A stretch of 7,018 nt of DNA from Actinomycetota bacterium (GTDB lineage Bacteria; Actinomycetota; Thermoleophilia; Gaiellales; Gaiellaceae), in contig JACDGR010000177.1 of the NCBI GenBank assembly GCA_013821525.1, positions 1-7,018 on the forward strand, given 5' to 3'. The position numbers were made by a program, and so were the translations under genes. The notes under the pieces were generated by a model, which was not told where the DNA came from, did not search any database, and saw only the letters and a program-made list of their open reading frames with translations. Positions 1 to 4,780 of the stretch are shown piece by piece (the first letter of the stretch is position 1; every line of letters starts with the position of its first letter).

Positions 1-65
1 CTCCGCTGTATCGCTCGACGGACTGCCTCAGTCGTCCTGGCGCTGCCGTGTAGAATCTGGCCCAT
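1..65 (-). CDS. IS481-family transposase, N-terminal fragment (cut by window edge)
   Basis: This is the start of a DDE transposase reading leftward out of the window. The ATG is the complement of 63-65, and 21 codons are visible, beginning MGQILHGSARTTEAV and continuing to AIQR. That N-terminus is one I recognise from IS481-type transposases, where it leads into a helix-turn-helix DNA-binding domain; the helix-turn-helix and the catalytic core lie outside the window. A strong Shine-Dalgarno sequence, GGGAGGAG (complement of 68-75), sits just before the ATG and supports this start. The gene is divergent from the injection-system cluster and unrelated to it in function. Whether the transposase is intact cannot be judged here. 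The family assignment rests on recall of the N-terminal pattern, not on a search. Confidence 0.8.
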   Translation of the reverse strand, partial: MGQILHGSARTTEAVRRAIQR

Positions 66-121
66 AGCTCCTCCCGCCTCGCATGATGATCAATCGTACC
101 ACCACACGACGGGATCAAACA
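1..121 (-). mobile_element. End of an IS481-family insertion sequence (partial)
   Basis: The transposase start (1-65) is followed on its upstream side by about 56 noncoding bases that should include the terminal inverted repeat. Read on the minus strand, the proposed end begins TGTTTGATCCC (complement of 111-121), and a 5'-TGT end is usual for this family. The boundary at 121 is inferred from that TGT and the CTAG-containing hexamer just outside it. The other end of the element is not in the window, so neither the inverted repeat nor a target duplication can be confirmed. Confidence 0.55.
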
Positions 122-127
122 CCTAGG
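122..127. other. Candidate IS481-type target site (CCTAGG)
   Basis: The six bases directly outside the proposed IS end are CCTAGG. IS481 itself is known to prefer NCTAGN targets and to duplicate them. The match in both motif and position is suggestive, but a duplication would need the far end of the element, which is missing. Confidence 0.35.
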
Positions 128-212
128 TGGATGAAGAAATGGAGGTTACGTCACTGGCGAGCCGTGAGAGCACGGACGCAGTGCACCCTGCCACTCACCC
201 GTCAAGCCATAG

Positions 213-224
213 TTTTGCGCAAAA
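213..224. promoter_or_regulatory. Perfect 12-bp palindrome, possible operator
   Basis: TTTTGCGCAAAA reads identically on both strands. It lies in the AT-rich gene-free region upstream of the cluster, and an 8-bp palindrome (ATGATCAT, 230-237) follows within a few bases. Perfect dyads of this kind are typical binding sites for dimeric repressors or activators. No regulator is encoded in the window, so the role is inferred only from symmetry and location. Confidence 0.3.
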
Positions 225-271
225 GTTGCATGATCATAGCTCTTTCGATGTCGGTCACCGTTAGGTATGAC

Positions 272-300
272 AAGACAGCAGACACGCAAAAACATATATC
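272..300 (+). promoter_or_regulatory. Weak sigma70-like promoter candidate
   Basis: AAGACA (272-277) and TATATC (295-300) are separated by 17 bases; each matches the consensus at 4 of 6 positions. The inverted repeat at 302-318 would overlap the start of transcription, a usual operator position. The leader to the first gene would be over 200 bases. Matches this weak occur by chance, so this is only a pointer. Confidence 0.2.
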
Positions 301-301
301 A

Positions 302-318
302 AGAAGTGATCAACTTCT
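302..318. repeat. Inverted repeat with 6-bp arms
   Basis: AGAAGT (302-307) and its exact reverse complement ACTTCT (313-318) flank the 5-base spacer GATCA. It could be an operator half-site pair or a small stem-loop in a leader transcript. The arms are short and A/T-rich, so a stable terminator is unlikely and there is no following U-run. Confidence 0.35.
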
Positions 319-518
319 ACGAGTTAAATCTGTGCGTCTGCCCGGAATAGTTGACCTCATCCGGTCATACAAGGCTCCTTTGTGAGCCGCTCTTTCAACA
401 CGGACGAGATTAGCGGCTGTGCTTGGCAGTCCCTGCATCAAGTGAGCAGCGCTACTATTGATCTGACCGTTTCTGCATTGGCTTCTGCCTGCCTCGAGTG
501 ATGTCAAATCTGTCAACT

Positions 519-522
519 GGAG
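519..522 (+). promoter_or_regulatory. Ribosome binding site of tube gene 1
   Basis: GGAG sits 7 bases before the ATG at 530. This is good spacing and fixes the start of the first gene of the cluster. Confidence 0.65.
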
Positions 523-529
523 CTGTACG

Positions 530-979
530 ATGCCCGACTCCCAAGAAAAGATAGCCTCCACTTATCCTATTCCGGGCTATCTATTCACAGTAACTATCGG
601 AAACGAGCAAATGGCCTTCAACCAGGTCTCCGGACTGGACCAGTCCGTCGAGACCATCCAGTATCGCGACGGGCTCGGAAAGGTTTATCAGATGCCTGGC
701 CAGCGCTCGCCTCTCACGATCACGTTGCGGCGTGGAATTGTACCTCAGAAGAGTGAGCTCTACGATTGGCTCAACTCGATCAACTTCAACCGCGCTGACA
801 AGCGTGATCTCTCGATCAGCTTGACAAACGAGAGCGGCTCGGAGCTGCTGGTCACCTGGAACGTCAGCAACGCCTTTCCGACCAAGCTTTCCGCGCCGGC
901 GCTCGATGCGACCAGCAACCAGGTTGCGATGGAGGAAGTCACGCTCGCTGCGGACCGCGTGTCGATGGTCTTCCACTGA
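530..979 (+). CDS. pvc1: Inner tube protein 1 of an extracellular contractile injection system (Afp1/Pvc1-type, gp19 family)
   Basis: This 149-residue protein belongs to the T4 gp19-like tail-tube family; its hexamers stack to form the inner tube that is driven out when the sheath contracts. The sequence closely follows what I recall of Pvc1/Afp1: the N-terminal YPIPGYLFTVTIG segment (12-24), SGLD (34-37), YRDG (45-48), MPGQ (55-58), TLRRGI (65-70), TWNVSNAFP (109-117), DATSN (126-130) and a terminal strand with LAADRV (139-144). The length is normal for the family. There is no signal peptide or membrane segment, as expected for particles assembled in the cytoplasm. It is the first gene of the cluster and has a clear ribosome binding site, fitting high expression of a major subunit. 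It is related to the second tube gene at 3463-3921, which aligns along its whole length. Confidence 0.95.
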   Translation: MPDSQEKIASTYPIPGYLFTVTIGNEQMAFNQVSGLDQSVETIQYRDGLGKVYQMPGQRSPLTITLRRGIVPQKSELYDWLNSINFNRADKRDLSISLTNESGSELLVTWNVSNAFPTKLSAPALDATSNQVAMEEVTLAADRVSMVFH

Positions 980-1012
980 TTACGTCCAAGTAAGCAAGCA
1001 GCCTTGAGCATT

Positions 1013-1016
1013 GGAG
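1013..1016 (+). promoter_or_regulatory. Ribosome binding site deciding the start of sheath 1
   Basis: GGAG lies 6 bases before the ATG at 1023. The frame is open back to a TTG at 1011, but that start would place this GGAG inside the gene and has no such site of its own. The ATG also gives the MPEPLTYPGVYVEE beginning normal for sheath proteins. Confidence 0.7.
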
Positions 1017-1022
1017 ATCAGC

Positions 1023-2123
1023 ATGCCCGAGCCACTCACTTATCCCGGGGTTTACGTCGAAGAGGCCGTAAGTCTGTCGCTGTCCGTCCGTTCCGGCGCT
1101 ACCGCGGTACCAGTCATCGTCGCCGGCCAATCTGCCTCTCCAAAGTCAGAGAACGCGAAGGATCCTTTTGCTGAGGCGCAGCGGGTAGAGAGCTGGACCG
1201 AATTCGAACGACTCAACGGCGTGTTCGATGAAGCGGCATCAAAAAATCTGCTGGCCGTGTCCGTTCGGACCTATTTCGAGAATGGCGGCGGTCCGTGCTT
1301 CATTGTGCGGAAAGCTAACTTGGCCGCGCAAGTTCCCGGTCTCATCGACGCCACTCTGATCGTGGCCGCGGGAGAAGACATCAAAGGCAATCTGGCCCAG
1401 CTCGTCGGCAAAGGCAAGTTACGCTTTGCGATTCTCGATGCCGCTAAGACCGAGCCTAACACCAAAACAAACAATAAGCTCGATGACAACCTTCTGACCA
1501 GTCCTTATGCTGCGGCCTACTACCCCTATCTCAGTGCTCCCTGGACAACGATGCTGATCCCGCCCAGCGCGGCCGTTGCCGGAGTTTATTGCACTGTCGA
1601 TCGTGAGCGTGGGGTTTGGAAGGCGCCAGCGAACGTGCCCCTGCAAGGCGGTCTCAAACCATGTTCGGTGGTAACGGACGCAGAGCAGGGCAGCTTCACG
1701 AGCGGTCCGATAGCGGTCAACATGATCCGGGACTTTCCCGGTACCGGCACTTTGGTGTGGGGAGCACGGACGCTCGCCGCAGATGATGACAACTGGCGCT
1801 ACATCCCGGTGCGCCGCCTCTTCGATGCGGTCGAGCGCGATGTGCGGCTCGCAGCGAACCGCGTGATGTACGAGCCTAATGCCGCCCCGACATGGGAACG
1901 CGTCCGCGGTGCGATCGACAACTATCTGCACGAATTGTGGCGCAGCGGCGGGTTGATGGGGGAGACCCCCAAAGAGGCCTACTTCGTCCATGTGGGTCTC
2001 GATAAGACCATGACCCGCGACGACATTACGCAGGGTAAGATGATCGTGCGAATCGGACTTTCACCGGTGCGACCGGCGGAGTTCATCGTACTCGAGTTCA
2101 CGCAAGATGTGATGCCTGGGTGA
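1023..2123 (+). CDS. pvc2: Contractile sheath protein 1 (Afp2/Pvc2-type major sheath)
   Basis: This 366-residue tail-sheath protein is the likely major subunit of the outer contractile sheath that powers injection. Visible landmarks are the N-terminal YPGVYVEE, the FENGGGPCFIV segment after the first conserved domain, RGVWKAPAN (about 196-204), NMIRDFPGTGTLVWGARTL, the NWRYIPVRRLFDAVERD stretch, and the C-terminal GKMIVRIG...RPAEFIVLEFTQD handshake region (from about 338). These match Pvc2/Afp2 as I recall them, and the length is close to theirs. It follows tube 1 after a 43-base gap, has its own good ribosome binding site, and ends at a GTGA that could overlap a tiny downstream reading frame. 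The start was set at ATG 1023 rather than TTG 1011. It is distinct from TssB/TssC sheaths of type VI secretion, which are made of two chains. Confidence 0.95.
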   Translation: MPEPLTYPGVYVEEAVSLSLSVRSGATAVPVIVAGQSASPKSENAKDPFAEAQRVESWTEFERLNGVFDEAASKNLLAVSVRTYFENGGGPCFIVRKANLAAQVPGLIDATLIVAAGEDIKGNLAQLVGKGKLRFAILDAAKTEPNTKTNNKLDDNLLTSPYAAAYYPYLSAPWTTMLIPPSAAVAGVYCTVDRERGVWKAPANVPLQGGLKPCSVVTDAEQGSFTSGPIAVNMIRDFPGTGTLVWGARTLAADDDNWRYIPVRRLFDAVERDVRLAANRVMYEPNAAPTWERVRGAIDNYLHELWRSGGLMGETPKEAYFVHVGLDKTMTRDDITQGKMIVRIGLSPVRPAEFIVLEFTQDVMPG

Positions 2124-2236
2124 TTGAAGCGCTTGGCGGGTCCGACGGCGGTCTGCTTGCCAGCCTAGCACTCCGGCTCCGGACGAACTCAGCAGGCGCG
2201 TTCGACCGCCACCCGAAACGCCCTGCAGATGGTTGA
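2120..2236 (+). CDS. Possible 38-residue ORF filling the gap between the sheath genes
   Basis: A GTG at 2120 overlaps the sheath 1 stop in a GTGA arrangement. The frame stays open for 38 codons to a TGA at 2234-2236, directly followed by the ATG of sheath 2. The product would start MIEALGGSDGGLLASL and end in a basic, proline-containing tail (HPKRPADG). I recognise no domain. Its geometry suggests a leader that couples translation of the two sheath genes, or the worn remnant of a longer gene. A 38-codon open frame in GC-rich DNA is not rare, so it may be chance. It has no clear ribosome binding site. Confidence 0.2.
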   Translation: MIEALGGSDGGLLASLALRLRTNSAGAFDRHPKRPADG

Positions 2237-3466
2237 ATGATGCTCGACACGCCCGGGATTTCGCTCACCGAGACGATCTTGCGGCCACCGCTCGCCGAAG
2301 CGCCAACCGCGGTTCCGCTCTTCGTGGGCCTGACAAACGTCAGACCAGTGGTCGAACCCGTCTGGGTACACTCCTTCGTGCACTTCCAGTCGGTCTTCGG
2401 CGATCCGTTGGGCCACCCCGTCTCCGCGCTGAGTGACTCCGTGAACCATTACTTTGACAACGGAGGCGGTCCCTGTCTGGTTCTTTCACTCGGAACGCCC
2501 TCGCCTGGAGTGGAATGGAGCAAGGACGCCTCTGAAACTCTGATCTCGTACTATTGCGAACAATCGGTTCTTGAAATGGCATCGTCTCATTCGGACGCGA
2601 CCTTGATCTGCCTTCCGGACGCGGTCGGCGCAGCGGAAGCACTAGGCGACATCGCCTATTTGCAGCGCGTGTGGATCGCATGGATGGCCAGTATCTCAAG
2701 CCACCGTAACAAGTTCCTGCTGCTTGATGGTCCGCGCTCGCTCGACGACGCCGATCGAATGCGGGAGAACGCAAACCGGCAAGGAATATCGAACGCCGCA
2801 GTGTATTGGCCGCATCTCATCACCGACTATCCCCCCCGAGCGAACGGTAGCGATGTTGTCGTCCCTCCCTGCGGATGCGTGGCAGCCGCGATCTATAAGA
2901 CGGACCTGACTCGCGGAATCTGGAAGGCTCCGGCGAACGTCCGTCTTGATCATGTTCTCGCGCCGGAAACGGTGGTGCGTGGACGGAATCCGCTGTTCTA
3001 TTCGGACCAGGCGTCCTTCAACCTGATCCGGACGCTGCCCGGGCAAGGTACGAGGATATGGGGATGTCGGACCCTCGCCGAGAAGTTCCCTTGGAAGTAT
3101 GTCCAGACGCGTCGGCTTATGACCTTTGTCGAGAACAATCTATCGGAGATCGCGCGGTTCGCGGTGTTCGAGACGAACGATGAGATCACCTGGCTCAAAC
3201 TTAAGGGGTTGTCACGTGCTTGGCTGCGCCGGTTGTGGCTGCGCGGAGCATTGGCAGGGTCCACCGAAGAAGACGCCTTCCGCATCGCCCTCGGGCTCGG
3301 CGAGAGCATGACCAGCGACGACGTCGCTTCCGGTCGCATGATCGCCCGCATCGGCGTGGCGCTGCTTCGCCCCGCGGAGTTCCTCGAGATCAAATTAACC
3401 TTCAATCTGAGCGGTAGCGCGCTCTCCGGCGCTGGCACCGTGCTGGACGAAGGCGTCCCCGAATGA
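2237..3466 (+). CDS. Contractile sheath protein 2 (Afp3/4 or Pvc3/4-type minor sheath)
   Basis: This 409-residue sheath paralogue shares the fold landmarks of sheath 1: TPGISLTE near the N-terminus, YFDNGGGPCLVLS, RGIWKAPAN (226-234), FNLIRTLPGQGTRIWGCRTL, and a C-terminal GRMIARIG...RPAEFLEIKLTF (RPAEF from residue 378). It then carries about 18 extra Gly/Ser-containing residues not present in sheath 1. It is 43 residues longer overall, mainly in the region before the RGIWKAPAN motif. In Afp and PVC, extra sheath paralogues are thought to adapt the sheath to the baseplate or form a minor layer, and I infer the same here. Position directly before tube 2 favours correspondence to Afp4/Pvc4. 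The start is the first of two adjacent ATGs; an in-frame TGA lies immediately upstream and the ribosome binding site is poor, so translation may depend on upstream ribosomes. It overlaps tube 2 by 4 bp (ATGA). Confidence 0.92.
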   Translation: MMLDTPGISLTETILRPPLAEAPTAVPLFVGLTNVRPVVEPVWVHSFVHFQSVFGDPLGHPVSALSDSVNHYFDNGGGPCLVLSLGTPSPGVEWSKDASETLISYYCEQSVLEMASSHSDATLICLPDAVGAAEALGDIAYLQRVWIAWMASISSHRNKFLLLDGPRSLDDADRMRENANRQGISNAAVYWPHLITDYPPRANGSDVVVPPCGCVAAAIYKTDLTRGIWKAPANVRLDHVLAPETVVRGRNPLFYSDQASFNLIRTLPGQGTRIWGCRTLAEKFPWKYVQTRRLMTFVENNLSEIARFAVFETNDEITWLKLKGLSRAWLRRLWLRGALAGSTEEDAFRIALGLGESMTSDDVASGRMIARIGVALLRPAEFLEIKLTFNLSGSALSGAGTVLDEGVPE

Positions 3467-3921
3467 GCGACCTGATGATGCCGGAGCCCAGCCATCGGTT
3501 TCTCGCGACCTTCTTCTTTCAGCGGCTGCCGAGCCCGCTGGACATCCGCTTTAGCCACATCTCCGGCTTGAATGCGGAAGTGAGCGGGGAAGTGCTGCGT
3601 GAAGGTGGCAGGAACGTCGGAGGAATCCTGCTTCCCGATCAGGTGACGTTCGGCACTTTGTCGCTCGAGCGCGGCATCGTGGCCGCAACGCCGATCACGT
3701 TGTGGTTTGATCGTATGATGTCCGAGCTCCGTGGGCATTATGCGGACGTCGTGATTATGCTGCTTAACGAAGGGGGGCTACCGGTGTGCAGTTGGACCGT
3801 TTCGCAGGCGCTTCCGAGCCGATGGAGCACTGGAGATCTCGACGCGAGCGGCAATACCGTCCTCATAAACCACCTCGAACTGACCTATCACGACATGTTG
3901 TGGATGGGAGCGAAGCGGTGA
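3463..3921 (+). CDS. pvc5: Inner tube protein 2 (Afp5/Pvc5-type, gp19 family)
   Basis: This is a 152-residue second tube protein. In Afp and PVC the Afp5/Pvc5 ring is thought to link the main tube to the spike and baseplate hub, and the same role is inferred here. Features seen: HRFLATFFF (11-19), ISGL (33-36), REGG (46-49), the LSLERGI core (66-72), SWTVSQALPSRW (110-121) and DLDASGN (125-131) before the final strand INHLELTYHD. These align with the corresponding TLRRGI, TWNVSNAFP and DATSN elements of tube 1, showing that the two are paralogues. The ATG overlaps the sheath 2 stop (ATGA), with GAAGG (3449-3453) as a plausible ribosome binding site. In-frame ATGs at 3475 and 3478 are alternatives. 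The 3' end overlaps the next GTG start by 4 bp. Confidence 0.93.
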   Translation: MSDLMMPEPSHRFLATFFFQRLPSPLDIRFSHISGLNAEVSGEVLREGGRNVGGILLPDQVTFGTLSLERGIVAATPITLWFDRMMSELRGHYADVVIMLLNEGGLPVCSWTVSQALPSRWSTGDLDASGNTVLINHLELTYHDMLWMGAKR

Positions 3922-4082
3922 AGCTCGTAATCGAAGAGCTCGTTGTTCACGTCCGGGTCGTGCCCTCCGCGCATCATCCGGTCATGGCTGGTGAACGCGG
4001 GCTCGAAGAGGACCGGATCGTGGATCGGCTGACGCGCCGCGTGCTGGACGAGCTTCGTGACCAACGCGGTGATGTCCAATGA
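3918..4082 (+). CDS. pvc6: Small DUF5908-like protein (Afp6/Pvc6-type)
   Basis: This 54-residue protein begins MKLVIEELVVHVRVV, the short amphipathic strand pattern I associate with DUF5908 proteins, which occupy this slot in many injection-system loci. The rest is charged and helix-like (GLEEDRIVDRLTRRVLDELRDQ). Its exact role is not known; an assembly or adaptor function near tube 2 or the LysM protein is a guess from position. The start is a GTG whose last two bases are shared with the tube 2 stop, and the stop is shared with the ATG of the next gene. These tight 4-bp overlaps on both sides strongly support it as a real gene despite its size. The frame is open further upstream, but a longer start would run deep into the tube 2 gene. 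Confidence 0.85.
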   Translation: MKLVIEELVVHVRVVPSAHHPVMAGERGLEEDRIVDRLTRRVLDELRDQRGDVQ

Positions 4083-4780
4083 TCGGTGGAGCGCTTCCCC
4101 TCTCCAAGCTCACGATCAAGGCGTATCCCAGCCGCGAGTCCCAGACCGCGACCCGTCAAATCGAGGCGATGTATAACCCTGCCTCCATTCAGCTGAGTTA
4201 TCGCGCCGAGCTCACGCCTCAGGAATACCTCAATTCGCTTCAGGTCTCCAATCAGTATCAGCGGATCTATCCTGGTGCGTTGCGACTGGATCTCGTCTTC
4301 GACGCAACTCTTCCGGAAAATCGGGATAAGTCCATCGATGCGCAGCTCGATGAGCTGCGCGCGATGTGTTCGTCGGTGGATGCTAAGTCCGGTGAAACCC
4401 GCTTTTTGCGCGTCTACTGGGGCAAGATGTCCTGGAACGGACGGGGCTATTTTGCCGGTCGGCTCGCCGATCTCGATGTTCGCTACACCATGTTCGATCG
4501 CGCCGGCAGGCCGTTGCGTGCGACCACGAGCCTCAACATCATCGCGGACGAGAGCGCCGAAATCCAGAAGGCGCAGACCGGTCTATCGGCACCCGAGCAC
4601 CGCATCGTCACCGCCGGCGCGCTCGACACGCTGCCGCTAATCGCGGCGCAGGTCGGTAACCTCAAGCCCGGCATATCAGCGGACTATCTGGATATCGCGT
4701 ATGCGAACGACCTCAACAATCTGCGGTCGATAGTGCCTGGCACGCGGCTTCTGGTCAGCGCAGAGCAGAGGTCCGAATGA
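4079..4780 (+). CDS. pvc7: LysM-domain baseplate/tube-initiation protein (Afp7/Pvc7-type)
   Basis: This 233-residue protein has an N-terminal domain with the MYNPASIQLSY motif (31-41), typical of this contractile-tail family, then a domain with the RFLRVYWGKMSWNGRGYFAG stretch (108-127). The C-terminal segment (about 174-227: HRIVTAGALDTLPLIAAQVGN, then YLDIAYANDLNNLRSIVPGTRLLVS) reads as a LysM-like fold, with the DTLPLIA and YANDLNNLRSIVPGTRL elements. In Afp and PVC the counterpart, together with phage T4 gp53/gp54-type proteins, joins the tube to the spike and baseplate. Peptidoglycan binding is not required in this setting, since LysM here is thought to be structural. The gene overlaps both neighbours by 4 bp (ATGA at each end), so it is part of the coupled run. 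No signal peptide or membrane segment is present. Confidence 0.9.
   Translation: MIGGALPLSKLTIKAYPSRESQTATRQIEAMYNPASIQLSYRAELTPQEYLNSLQVSNQYQRIYPGALRLDLVFDATLPENRDKSIDAQLDELRAMCSSVDAKSGETRFLRVYWGKMSWNGRGYFAGRLADLDVRYTMFDRAGRPLRATTSLNIIADESAEIQKAQTGLSAPEHRIVTAGALDTLPLIAAQVGNLKPGISADYLDIAYANDLNNLRSIVPGTRLLVSAEQRSE

Larger units (their letters stand above)
128..529. other. Gene-free upstream region of the injection-system cluster
   Basis: About 400 bases lie between the insertion-sequence end and the first tube gene. Open frames on either strand here are short, with arginine-rich or otherwise unconvincing products and no recognisable domain or good ribosome binding site, so I call no gene. A hand count of 181-360 gives about 46% G+C, clearly lower than the coding region that follows. 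The stretch holds a 12-bp perfect palindrome (213-224), a 6-bp-arm inverted repeat (302-318) and one weak sigma70-like promoter candidate. It is most likely the regulatory region of the operon. I see no rho-independent terminator. Confidence 0.6.

Noticed and set aside
83..385. A plus-strand open frame of 100 codons in the upstream region
   Set aside because: The product is arginine-rich with no domain, has no ribosome binding site, and overlaps the proposed insertion-sequence end. Likely chance.
310..561. A minus-strand open frame of 83 codons overlapping the start of tube 1
   Set aside because: It has no recognisable protein pattern and overlaps a well-supported gene and its ribosome binding site.
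1419..1991. A minus-strand open frame of 190 codons inside sheath 1
   Set aside because: It lies wholly antisense to a clear sheath gene, and its composition (His/Arg/Cys-rich) is that of a shadow frame in GC-rich DNA.
2998..3738. A minus-strand open frame of 246 codons
   Set aside because: It runs antisense across the end of sheath 2 and the start of tube 2 and shows no domain. Long antisense frames are common in GC-rich genes.
3786..4082. A 98-codon version of the small DUF5908-like gene
   Set aside because: The upstream 44 codons would be a different frame of tube 2. The GTG at 3918 gives the family-like N-terminus and the usual 4-bp overlap.
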